DNA of 56,806 bases. Origin: Barnesiella sp. An22 (GTDB lineage: Bacteria; Bacteroidota; Bacteroidia; Bacteroidales; Barnesiellaceae). The translations under genes and the position numbers were made by a program. The notes beneath the pieces were generated by a model. The model made no database searches. It was not told where the DNA came from and worked only from the letters and a program-made list of their open reading frames with translations. Shown piece by piece: positions 33,755-42,520 of this stretch (the first letter of the stretch is position 1; the number at the start of each line of letters is the position of its first letter). Location: contig NZ_NFJR01000014.1 in NCBI RefSeq assembly GCF_002159975.1, positions 1 through 56,806 on the forward strand, in the 5' to 3' direction.

Positions 33755-36068
33755 TCTTTATTGTTTCCAGTTCTTCGTTTATATTCTCAATCAGATTCTC
33801 CATTGCCGAAATCACATCTGACATGAGGATTTCAATATCAGCCGTGGTTGTACTCCGTTTCTTGACAGCATTTCTTAACGGTTGAAGCACGCTTTCAATG
33901 CCAACCATTTCCCATACAGGTTTTATTCTGTGCAACACGGATGAAATGGCTTTTCTATCGTTTTTAGCGACAGACTCTTTCAGTTCTGCAATGTCATCGT
34001 ATGTTGAATCTGCAAGTCCCTGCAATATGACTACGGGATTGGCGACATTTGCAATCAGTGGGGAAAAGTCAATCCGGTCTCCATCAAGCGGCAATGATTT
34101 GGCCATTATAATGGATATGCGCTCAAGCAGTTCCTGCATGGAGAAAGGTTTGAATATACAGCCGGAGAACCCGCATTGAATCAGCGGTCTGGTCTCGTCA
34201 TCATCCCTGGCTGTCATTGCCACCACCGGGATTGTCCTTGAATTTCCTATATTGGACTTGCGCAACAGTTCAAGCAGTGCGAATCCGTCGGTGCCGGGCA
34301 TATTTATATCGGTAAGCAGTATATCGTAGTCGCGTTCACGCATTGCCTTCACCACATCAGAGGCTGTGGCGCATACCTTACACGAAACAGCGTTGCGTTC
34401 AAGCATCTCGCTTATGATATCACGCTGGAGCGGATCATCGTCTATAACGATTACATTATGCGGCAGACGCAAAACACCGACAGGCTTTACTTCCGGAATG
34501 CTGGATGATTCTATATTCCCGGTCAGTTCAAGCGGTATGGTGATATGGAAAGTTGTGCCTTTGCCGACATTGCTTATCACGTCGATAGTTCCTCCGAGCA
34601 TAATTACCAGTCCCTTGGTGATGGAAAGTCCAAGTCCGAACCCCTCCACATGCTCCACGTTGTCGGCACGCTCGAACGGCCTGAATATGCGGTCCACGGT
34701 TTCTTCCGACATACCGATGCCTGTGTCGCTGATATCCATTACAAGCCGGCCGTCGTCGTATGATGCCGCGATTCCGACGGATCCGGATTGTGTGAACTTG
34801 ACGGCATTCGACAGCAGGTTGTCGGCAATCTGCTCTATTCGGTCCTCGTCTCCGATTACTGTCACGTCGATATTCCTGTAATCGTGCTTGAACAGCAGAC
34901 CCTTGTCATTGATTATCTGCGCCGCACCGATGGCTATCCTGTCAAACAGTACGTTCAGCCTGAACGGGACATTGTTCGGGGTCTCTTTCGCCTCATTGAG
35001 CCGGTAGACATCCAGCAGGTTGTTGAGAAGGTGAACCACGTGGCGGCAAAGGTACCGTGCATTGTTCAGGTAGCCGTCACGCTTCCTTTTGTCGCGGGTG
35101 TCAATGGCAAGTTCTGCACTGCCGCTTATCACGTTTAGCGGACCGCGTATGTCATGGGATATGGTGAGGATTATTTTCTTACGCATTTCAAGCAGCGACC
35201 GGTTCTGCCGTATGCTTTCCTCCAGTTTGTGCTTATTCCGGTCTCGCCGCTTCATATCGCGGTGTATTATGACATAAGAAACGAACAGCATCAATAGGGT
35301 GATGGCTGTCAGTACACCTATATCACGATATGACTCTTCACGGGTAGCTGCAATCTCAAGTTCCTGCTGCCGGAGATCAGCCTGGGCCTTACCGTCAAGA
35401 TAACTTATAAGATTCTGCAAGCGGACGTTAAGATTCCTGTTTTGCCGTGACAGGCTGTCTGCATGGGCTTTAAGGCTTTCGTTCTGCGCCCTGCGCTCAG
35501 CCATGAGACCACGGTTGAAACTGTACAGCATGGTCGTGGTGGCAGAGGGTTTTGGTTCTTCCTTTTTGCCGAATAAACCGAGGAAGCCTTTGCGCTTAGG
35601 TTTCTTTGGCTCCTCTTTGGCGCTCTGGCGAGCTATCACAGGCAGTTTGTTGGCCATCTCGTCACCGAGAGCCTTTTGACGCCGGTATATTTCTGCAAGC
35701 TGGAGCAGTTTCTTCTCCTTGTCCTCAAGAAGAATACGGAGGCTGTCTATGTCGGCTGCCTCCGAAATGAAGATCCGGCTGAACTCACACAGTGTGCTGT
35801 CGATATGGAGTCTCTGGCGATGATATCTGTCCCGCTCCATGTCAGTCCACTCCATCGCGGTTTCGCCCATAAGCGAGAGTGCTGTCATGTGCATGTTAAG
35901 TTCGTTTATTTCCCGACGCAGCTCATTGGCGGAACGATTCCTCTCATCCATCAGAGATAAAGTGTGCTCCTCGTTATAATAGGCATAACCTATTGCAACA
36001 GTGAGCACAAGAATAAGGATATATCCGGATATAATCGGTATATGAGGAAGGCCCGATTTTCGAATCAT
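33729..36068 (-). CDS. rteA: Hybrid sensor histidine kinase (RteA-like)
   Basis: This 779-residue kinase has membrane helix 1 at about 11-30, a long sensor region (about 31-247) with a basic low-complexity insert (KKPKRKGFLGLFGKKEEPK, about 155-173), and helix 2 at about 249-268. Then come HisKA with His305 in ISHDIRGP, HATPase (NLLSNAVKF, DTGIGM, GFGLGLSI), a receiver domain (DDDPLQRD, LLTDINMPG) and a C-terminal Hpt-like domain (VLHRIKPVWEMVG). This plan matches RteA. Its ATG lies 106 bases after the stop of the GH30 gene with no strong promoter between, a point taken up in the findings. Confidence 0.85.
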   Translation of the reverse strand: MIRKSGLPHIPIISGYILILVLTVAIGYAYYNEEHTLSLMDERNRSANELRREINELNMHMTALSLMGETAMEWTDMERDRYHRQRLHIDSTLCEFSRIFISEAADIDSLRILLEDKEKKLLQLAEIYRRQKALGDEMANKLPVIARQSAKEEPKKPKRKGFLGLFGKKEEPKPSATTTMLYSFNRGLMAERRAQNESLKAHADSLSRQNRNLNVRLQNLISYLDGKAQADLRQQELEIAATREESYRDIGVLTAITLLMLFVSYVIIHRDMKRRDRNKHKLEESIRQNRSLLEMRKKIILTISHDIRGPLNVISGSAELAIDTRDKRKRDGYLNNARYLCRHVVHLLNNLLDVYRLNEAKETPNNVPFRLNVLFDRIAIGAAQIINDKGLLFKHDYRNIDVTVIGDEDRIEQIADNLLSNAVKFTQSGSVGIAASYDDGRLVMDISDTGIGMSEETVDRIFRPFERADNVEHVEGFGLGLSITKGLVIMLGGTIDVISNVGKGTTFHITIPLELTGNIESSSIPEVKPVGVLRLPHNVIVIDDDPLQRDIISEMLERNAVSCKVCATASDVVKAMRERDYDILLTDINMPGTDGFALLELLRKSNIGNSRTIPVVAMTARDDDETRPLIQCGFSGCIFKPFSMQELLERISIIMAKSLPLDGDRIDFSPLIANVANPVVILQGLADSTYDDIAELKESVAKNDRKAISSVLHRIKPVWEMVGIESVLQPLRNAVKKRSTTTADIEILMSDVISAMENLIENINEELETIKNEEQDTDS

Positions 36069-36174
36069 ATTTATTACGAGACAAATATTGGTGGAGACAT
36101 TACAAAATGGTATATAATAGTCTGTTTATATGAGAAATACCGAATCTAAAAGCTATAACGATATTAGCGAAAGT
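36069..36174 (-). promoter_or_regulatory. Gap between GH30 and rteA
   Basis: This is 106 bases of AT-rich DNA. On the minus strand only AATATTTG (36089-36082), one mismatch from a -7 box, is seen, and its nearest TTTG is 13 bases away, not 19. No stem followed by a T run is visible. The data allow read-through from the PUL into rteA, without proving it. Confidence 0.4.
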
Positions 36175-37653
36175 TCATTGCCAACGATAGGATGCCGCAG
36201 TGAGAGGTGGGATATCAATGCAAAAGTATCTCTTGCCATCATAAATCGTCACTTTCTTCGCATTGACAGAATTGTTGGTAGCTATGATTCCTGTTGTACC
36301 GTCTGGATTTGAAAAGGCTACGAACTCCGTGTCGGCGACATTCCCGTCAACAGACGCTCTGTGTCCACCGGGTCGTGAGGCTGTCATCGCCAGGCAAATT
36401 GTATAGTAAAATGAATTATATGTTATCTTGCCATATGTCTCGATATCAATGTCAACAGCTCCGTTACCGTTAAAGCATCCTCCCGGACGATACGGTCCAT
36501 GATTGTTATCAAGTATCATATTCCACACTATCGCACCGCGCCCCCAGTTGTTGACAACATCAAAAATCAGATTTTTCACATCTTCGAGAATTCTTGCATG
36601 ATCCACTCGCAGGTACCATTCTCCTGCCGTCCATTCCGTAAAAAGCAATGCCATATCAGGATTGGCGTCGTGTATTGCGGTCATTTCCGAAGCATCCCCG
36701 CTATAATTATGATATGCGGCTCCAGAAATATATTGTTTGGCTTGAGAATCGGAATATATCAGACTGGGATAACCTATCTGTCCCTCCCAATTATCGTAGC
36801 TATAATTATGGTCAAACACATAAATTTTAGTGTCGATATTATTGTCTCTGAACGACGGACCAAGGGCTGTCTTGATGAAATCGCGTTGCTCTTCCCAAAG
36901 CATAAACATCGAAGCGCTATTACCTCCATGGAGAGGTTCGTTCTGAGGGGTGACAGCAGTAATGTGGATGCCATTTTCAGCAAAAGCCTTTATCCATTTC
37001 ACGAAATACAAGGCATAATCCTGATAACATTCTTCACGTAGATGACCTGCTGTCCATTCTCCGTTAGTTTTCATCCAGCGGGGGGCAGTCCACGGGGCGC
37101 CGATAATTTTGATATCGGGATTAATCTGCAATATTTCCTGCAACACAGGAATAATATAACGAGTTTCTTCGTTAGTGAGTGCAAAATTCTCGATACCGGG
37201 TGTATCACAGCATGTATAGTCGCTCAACGAAAAGTCGCTGCAACCTATGGGCACCCTTAAATAAGAGCATCCATAACCGACATTCTCATCGGGCGAGAAT
37301 GTACGGACAAGAAAATCGTGGCGTCGATATGCTTCCATCTTGGATAGATTGTATGATGCCGAGCCGGTGATGGCAAAGCCAAAACCGTCGATTTCCTGAT
37401 ATAATTGATTGGTGTTTATGTTTATCATACCCTCTGACTTGTCCCGGCTGCTGTCGTCAAATTTCAAGTTTTCGGTCGACAGCAGCTTCGATCCATCATA
37501 TGATACATAACAGGCTTTTATATCTGCCGGCGTTGTATCGTGTTCTATAAGCAGAGTTGGATTGGGAAGATAATGATTCTGACACACCGCACCGGCGGTA
37601 CACATTATCAGACAGAGGTGCGTAAGAATACTGTGTAATGTCATTCTTTTCAT
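36175..37653 (-). CDS. GH30 glycoside hydrolase
   Basis: This 492-residue secreted retaining enzyme has a signal peptide (about 1-24). The TIM-barrel catalytic domain keeps the acid/base Glu239 in TPQNEP and nucleophile Glu340 in FTEWTAGEW, with the typical APWTAPRWMKTNG motif at about 186-198. A small beta domain follows at the C-terminus. Sequence style is nearest the GH30 subfamilies of glucosylceramidases and beta-1,6-glucanases (GH30_1/GH30_3), but the subfamily cannot be fixed by eye. There is no lipobox (Cys at 13, 18 and 24 lack context). The start overlaps the preceding gene's stop by 4 bases, so it is the last PUL gene before rteA. Confidence 0.88.
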   Translation of the reverse strand: MKRMTLHSILTHLCLIMCTAGAVCQNHYLPNPTLLIEHDTTPADIKACYVSYDGSKLLSTENLKFDDSSRDKSEGMININTNQLYQEIDGFGFAITGSASYNLSKMEAYRRHDFLVRTFSPDENVGYGCSYLRVPIGCSDFSLSDYTCCDTPGIENFALTNEETRYIIPVLQEILQINPDIKIIGAPWTAPRWMKTNGEWTAGHLREECYQDYALYFVKWIKAFAENGIHITAVTPQNEPLHGGNSASMFMLWEEQRDFIKTALGPSFRDNNIDTKIYVFDHNYSYDNWEGQIGYPSLIYSDSQAKQYISGAAYHNYSGDASEMTAIHDANPDMALLFTEWTAGEWYLRVDHARILEDVKNLIFDVVNNWGRGAIVWNMILDNNHGPYRPGGCFNGNGAVDIDIETYGKITYNSFYYTICLAMTASRPGGHRASVDGNVADTEFVAFSNPDGTTGIIATNNSVNAKKVTIYDGKRYFCIDIPPLTAASYRWQ

Positions 37654-39113
37654 CGTATATATATTTTTTCGCTTATCTGATTGTTATGACGGATATAAAT
37701 GCCCTTTGTGGGGCGATTGACTTTCATTCCCTGAAGATTGAAATAGTCATAATGTATTTCGGAATTAGTAATCAGTGGTGGCTCTGTTATTGAGGTTGGC
37801 TTATTGCCTATGCCATCTGCTTTTAGAGTCATTCTCAGACGAGTGTCGGAATTCGCATTATCAATGCCGTCAAAGCGGATGTTGTCTCCCACGGTGGCGG
37901 CATAGTCAAGACAGAAGTTCTTGCCCGCTTCTATTTGTTCTTGCGTCTTTGTCCCCAACTGGATATTCCACTCGCGGTCTACTATCTTGAAATCTCCGGT
38001 GAAGTGAGGCGTGTTAAGAGTATATGTTCCGTCATTGTAATCGAACGCATAGAATGGCAGTATGGTCCAGTCGTTAAAGTCGCCGACGAGATAAAGCATC
38101 GGCATTCCGATACATGACAGAGTGAGGTTGTTCATATCAAGTGTTATGGCCACTTCCTGAGCAATCGGTTCCTCGAAATACATGTTGCACTCGTTTTGGG
38201 CAGATTCAAGTGGTATCACTTCATTGTATTTAATACCCTTAACCATTGATCCAAATTGCCATTTCCAATCGGGTGTGGTGATTTTGAACTCACCGGTGAG
38301 GCGTGGAATCTTCAATTCATAAATTCCCTCTGACCCGATGAAACGCATCCGTTCATCATGAGGATTCCAATTATTGAAATCGCCGGTAAGATAGTATGTC
38401 AGATTTCCGGAGATATCAGAAAATTTATTGACTGTCAGTCGATTGTTTACTTTGTTAAATACCAGTTCAATATCGCCGAGAGGATTTTCAATCGTCATAT
38501 CACAGCCATCGCGTTGTAATTGATATGTCCTGCCTGATTTAATCGATGCCACGCCACCATATTGCGCATCCCACTCTGGAGCAACAGCGGCAACAATCTT
38601 GAATCGGCCATTTAAATCTTTTGTCCGCAGCACATAGGAATCGCCCTCTTTGATAAATCTGTATCCTTTCTTGTGATTGCTCCAGTCAGTGACATCACCG
38701 GCTAGATATATGTCAGGACACACTGTCAATGTTGGTGCCGAAGGATTGCTATAATCAAACAGAAGTGTCGCGCCGTACACGGTCGTCGAATTTCCATTGA
38801 TCTGTTTTACACGGAAATTGTTGCCATAAGCATTGATGCAGGCCATTGGCACATCAAATTCAAAAGTGTCTGTCGAACCATATTGAAGCGAGTAATCCTC
38901 CGTGCATATCTTGAATGTGTAGACCGACGACAGTTCATCGATGTAGAGTGAATATACGCCGTTATCATTTACCATCCTGTATTTTTCCTGAACGGTCCAG
39001 TCATCGGAGATTCCACGGACATATAGTTCAGGTGCTTGTGCGAATGTCGTATGGTAAGCCAGGAATGGCAGACATAATTTCAGCATCACGATAAGTGTTC
39101 TAAATCTATACAT
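37650..39113 (-). CDS. SusE/F-like glycan-binding protein with C-terminal tail (third)
   Basis: This 487-residue secreted protein has a signal peptide (about 1-25, ending TTFAQ). Four tandem beta domains of about 100 residues follow, each starting with a variant of LYLVGDFNDW (LYVRGISDDW, IYLAGDVTDW, YYLTGDFNNW, LYLVGDFNDW), as in SusE/SusF starch-binding type domains and CBM48-like folds. The C-terminal tail (about 455-487; YDYFNLQGMKVNRPTKGIYI) resembles sorting tails rather than a lipid anchor. It probably captures the glycan outside the cell. It overlaps GH30 by 4 bases and lies 7 bases after the aldose epimerase gene. Confidence 0.8.
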   Translation of the reverse strand: MYRFRTLIVMLKLCLPFLAYHTTFAQAPELYVRGISDDWTVQEKYRMVNDNGVYSLYIDELSSVYTFKICTEDYSLQYGSTDTFEFDVPMACINAYGNNFRVKQINGNSTTVYGATLLFDYSNPSAPTLTVCPDIYLAGDVTDWSNHKKGYRFIKEGDSYVLRTKDLNGRFKIVAAVAPEWDAQYGGVASIKSGRTYQLQRDGCDMTIENPLGDIELVFNKVNNRLTVNKFSDISGNLTYYLTGDFNNWNPHDERMRFIGSEGIYELKIPRLTGEFKITTPDWKWQFGSMVKGIKYNEVIPLESAQNECNMYFEEPIAQEVAITLDMNNLTLSCIGMPMLYLVGDFNDWTILPFYAFDYNDGTYTLNTPHFTGDFKIVDREWNIQLGTKTQEQIEAGKNFCLDYAATVGDNIRFDGIDNANSDTRLRMTLKADGIGNKPTSITEPPLITNSEIHYDYFNLQGMKVNRPTKGIYIRHNNQISEKIYIR

Positions 39114-39120
39114 AATAGTT

Positions 39121-40230
39121 CTAACGTATTGAAAATGAATATACAGTCTCAGTATGGTACTTTTCTCCGGGATTAAGGCGCACAGATGGCCAATCTAAGT
39201 GATTAGGGCTGTCAGGATAGTGTTGTGTCTCAAGGCATAGAGCAGACCGTTTCGGATAGGCAATTCCATTCTTTCCACAGACCTGGCCGTCGAGGAAATT
39301 ACCTGAATAGAACTGTAAGCCTGGCTGATCTGTGCTAACAGTCATTACAATACCACTCACGGTATCATAAAGCTGCGCTGCAAATGGGCAACTCTTGTCA
39401 AGGACAAAGTTATGGTCATAGCCCATTCCATTGATGATTTGCTCGTCGTCAGCATTGATGTTTTCTCCAATAGCGTGCATGTGGTTGAAGTCGAATATTG
39501 TTCCCTTGACGGAACGGATTTCTCCTGTCGGCATAAACGTCGAGTCGATAGGGGTAAAACCTGAAGCCTTTATTGTCAGCAGTTCATCGGTTATCTCTTT
39601 TGTATGGTCTCCGCTAAGATTAAAATAGCTGTGGTTTGTGAGATTGATGATGGTCGGCTTATTGGTATAGGCGGTATAGGCGATTTTCAATCCACAATCG
39701 GAAGTTAAACTATATACAACTTCGACGTTTAGGTTTCCCGGGAAGCCGGCATCGCCGTCAGTGCTGTGCAGTGTAAGTACAAGTGTGGTGTCAGTTGTCT
39801 GGGTGGCACTCCATATTGAATGATGAAAACCTATCGGCCCACCATGGAGACAATGCCCATAGTTGTTCTGTGGCAGTTGATAAACTATTGAATCGAGCGT
39901 AAAGCGGCCTCTGTTGATTCGGTTGCCGTATCGTCCGATAATCGCTCCGAAGTTGCCGTCGATCTCGAGATAGTCACGGATGTTGTCATGCCCGAGCACG
40001 ACATCGCGTGGTCGGCCGTCTTTATCTGGAACCATAAGCGACACAATTCGGCCTCCGTAGTTTGTGACGCAGACTTCCATATCGCCGTTGTGCAAGGTGA
40101 ACAGGGATATTTTCTGATTGTTGACAATGGTGTCAAAATCATTTTTGTCAAGGCCTGATAAAGTCGTCTTTTGATTTGATGCGCAGCCAACCATTATCAG
40201 TGCGGCTGCGAAATAGATAATATGTTTCAT
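39121..40230 (-). CDS. galM: Aldose 1-epimerase (mutarotase) lipoprotein
   Basis: This 369-residue protein starts at the second ATG (MKHIIYFAAALIMVGC) with lipobox MVGC, so it is exported and lipid-anchored. An alternative ATG is 5 codons upstream. The GalM fold is clear: NYGGRIVSLMVPD, GRYGNRINRGRFTLDG-type motif, LHGGPIGFH, the catalytic His in NLTNHSYFNLSG and catalytic Glu in LCLETQHYPDSPN. It interconverts alpha and beta anomers of the released sugar (galactose, glucose or arabinose), speeding its use. It lies 4 bases after the GH3 stop, within the PUL operon. Confidence 0.92.
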   Translation of the reverse strand: MKHIIYFAAALIMVGCASNQKTTLSGLDKNDFDTIVNNQKISLFTLHNGDMEVCVTNYGGRIVSLMVPDKDGRPRDVVLGHDNIRDYLEIDGNFGAIIGRYGNRINRGRFTLDSIVYQLPQNNYGHCLHGGPIGFHHSIWSATQTTDTTLVLTLHSTDGDAGFPGNLNVEVVYSLTSDCGLKIAYTAYTNKPTIINLTNHSYFNLSGDHTKEITDELLTIKASGFTPIDSTFMPTGEIRSVKGTIFDFNHMHAIGENINADDEQIINGMGYDHNFVLDKSCPFAAQLYDTVSGIVMTVSTDQPGLQFYSGNFLDGQVCGKNGIAYPKRSALCLETQHYPDSPNHLDWPSVRLNPGEKYHTETVYSFSIR

Positions 40231-40234
40231 TGTT

Positions 40235-42502
40235 TTATTCGGCATAAAAAATCAAGGATTGAAGATCCTTTGAGTCTGGACCCACCATAACGCGGAATTC
40301 ACCCGAATCATAACCATATTTCAGCTCGTTGTCATAATATTTGAGCATGTCGCTGTCTATCTCAAAGCTGACATTCACGGTCTCACCCTTCGGGATGAAT
40401 ACCCGTTTATAAGATTTCAATTCTTTGACAGGACGGGCTATCCGGGCAACTGGATCATTGATATACAATTGCACAATTTCGTATCCATCGTAATCCCCGG
40501 CATTGCTGACATCTATTGAAAGCGATATAGCCCCTCCTTTTGCCAATCGGTCGGTGCTTATATATGGTTTTGAATAAGCGAATGTGGTATAGCTGCATCC
40601 ATAACCGAACGGATAAAGAGGTTCGTTGCTCACGTCGATATAGTTGCTTCGATAGGGGTTAAACTGCGTGGAATCAAAGTCGGGATGACTTGAGGGCAGA
40701 TGATTGTAATACAGTGGTATCTGGCCGATTGAACGCGGCCATGTGGTAGTCAGTTTCCCGGACGGCACCTTTTCGCCGAAGACAACGTCCGCTATGGCAT
40801 CGGCTGCCTCGCTGCCTCCGAACCACACATTCAGTATGGCTGGAATGTGATTGTCCTCCCAGTCAAGCACAAGAGGACGGCCGGTGAAAAGCAACAGTAT
40901 TACAGGCTTCCCGGTAGCGTATAACTGTTTGAGAAGATCGCGCTGAGTATCGGGGATTGTGATTTCCGCACGGCTCGACGACTCACCGCTCATTTCCGCG
41001 CTTTCGCCAAGCGCACAGATTATGATATCTGCGTTATTTGCAATTTCTATGGCCTGACGATGCATCTCGTCATCGTTCCCGCGAGCGATAGAACGGCCCC
41101 AGTCGCAATTTCGTTGGGTAGTCTCATCATAGTAGATATTGCTTCCCTGCGCATAAAGCAGTTCAGCATCGGTGCCGAGGGCGTCGCGGAAAGCGTCAAG
41201 CAGCGACTTGTGATTTTCAGGCTTGCAATAGCCGCTCCAAGTCCCGCTCATGTTGTTTGCGGCATTGGCGAGAGGACCGATAAGCGCAATCCGACCTTTC
41301 TTTTGCAAAGGAAGGAGATGCTTGTCGTTTTTAAGCAATACAAAGGTTTCGGCGGCGATATCCCGGGCAATCTTGCGATGTCGGGGCGTGTACATATCTT
41401 TAGCCAGACGCTCAGGCTTGCAATATTTATATGGATCGTCGAATAGTCCGAGCCGTTGTTTGGCAATCAGGATGCGACGGCACGCGTCGTCTATCATCTT
41501 TTCAGTAACAAGTCCGCGCTCAAGAGCACCTTTTAAATCGTTGAGATATCTGCCTGTAACCATATCCATATCTGTGCCGGCCCTTAATGTGACAGCGGCG
41601 GCGTCTTCTTTGTCTGCCACTCCCATAATCGGCAGCTCGTCTATTGAGCCGTAGTCAGTGACAACAAAACCGTCAAAATCCCAGTCGTTACGCAGAACCC
41701 CGTTGATAAGCCACTCCGAGGCAGTGGCGTGCTGACCGTTGATAAGATTGAACGATGTCATCACCGAACCGACACCGGCATCCGCGGCAGCCTTATAAGG
41801 GGGCATATAATAGTTGAACATACATTCGCGGCTCATGTCAACGCCGTTGTAATCGCGTCCACCTTCCGCAGCTCCATATAATGCGTAGTGTTTCACACAA
41901 GCCATAAGGGATGAGTCAGAACGCATCCCGTCGCCCTGATATCCATGAACATACGCTTGGGCGAGAACACTTCCGAGATACGGATCCTCGCCGGATCCTT
42001 CGGCGATACGGCCCCAACGCGGGTCTCGGCAGATATCGACCATCGGGCTATAATTCCAGTTTACACCGTCGGCTGTAGCCTCGATAGCTGAGATACGGGC
42101 CATTTCGGCTATGGCGGTGCTGTCCCATGAACACGACAATGCCAAAGGGATTGGAAAGACTGTCTCATAACCATGCACCACATCAGCTCCCACGAGCAAG
42201 GGTATGCCGTGCGGACCTTTCTCAACTGCTAACCTTTGAAAGCGGGCAACCGCATCAACTCCTTTGACATTGAAGAAGCCGCCAATTTTTCCTTGCATGA
42301 TAAGAGAGTCGAGCACGGCTGCCTGTGCTGTTCCTGACACCACATCTCCGCCGACGGGCAAATTCAGCTGCCCGATTTTCTCCTCAATGCTCATCTCAGC
42401 CATAAGACTGTCGATGAAGCCGTTGTTATCTGTATCACGAGCCTGAGCGGTAGCGGCATAGAGTAAAAGCAGGACGGCTGTGGTTATATTAGAATGATTC
42501 AT
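40235..42502 (-). CDS. GH3 beta-glucosidase-like enzyme
   Basis: This 755-residue secreted GH3 enzyme has a signal peptide (1-21, ending TAQA). An N-terminal barrel carries the conserved MVDICRDPRWGRIAEGSGEDP and the nucleophile Asp283 in VVTDYGS. The alpha/beta sandwich domain (about 385-600; ALGESAEMSGESSSRAEI) supplies the acid/base, and a fibronectin-III-like C-terminal domain follows (about 660-750). This is the BglX type, typically an exo-acting periplasmic beta-glucosidase; xylosidase or other specificities exist in the family. It is 18 bases after the GH3-GH43 fusion gene. Confidence 0.92.
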   Translation of the reverse strand: MNHSNITTAVLLLLYAATAQARDTDNNGFIDSLMAEMSIEEKIGQLNLPVGGDVVSGTAQAAVLDSLIMQGKIGGFFNVKGVDAVARFQRLAVEKGPHGIPLLVGADVVHGYETVFPIPLALSCSWDSTAIAEMARISAIEATADGVNWNYSPMVDICRDPRWGRIAEGSGEDPYLGSVLAQAYVHGYQGDGMRSDSSLMACVKHYALYGAAEGGRDYNGVDMSRECMFNYYMPPYKAAADAGVGSVMTSFNLINGQHATASEWLINGVLRNDWDFDGFVVTDYGSIDELPIMGVADKEDAAAVTLRAGTDMDMVTGRYLNDLKGALERGLVTEKMIDDACRRILIAKQRLGLFDDPYKYCKPERLAKDMYTPRHRKIARDIAAETFVLLKNDKHLLPLQKKGRIALIGPLANAANNMSGTWSGYCKPENHKSLLDAFRDALGTDAELLYAQGSNIYYDETTQRNCDWGRSIARGNDDEMHRQAIEIANNADIIICALGESAEMSGESSSRAEITIPDTQRDLLKQLYATGKPVILLLFTGRPLVLDWEDNHIPAILNVWFGGSEAADAIADVVFGEKVPSGKLTTTWPRSIGQIPLYYNHLPSSHPDFDSTQFNPYRSNYIDVSNEPLYPFGYGCSYTTFAYSKPYISTDRLAKGGAISLSIDVSNAGDYDGYEIVQLYINDPVARIARPVKELKSYKRVFIPKGETVNVSFEIDSDMLKYYDNELKYGYDSGEFRVMVGPDSKDLQSLIFYAE

Positions 42503-42520
42503 ACTATTGCTTCGGTTGGT

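Noticed and set aside
32438-36068. Treating the kinase and response regulator as PUL-specific regulators
   Set aside because: PUL regulators of this kind are usually single fused HTCS proteins with AraC-type output. Here a sigma-54 AAA+ regulator and a hybrid kinase next to integrases fit RteA/RteB better. A dual role is not ruled out.
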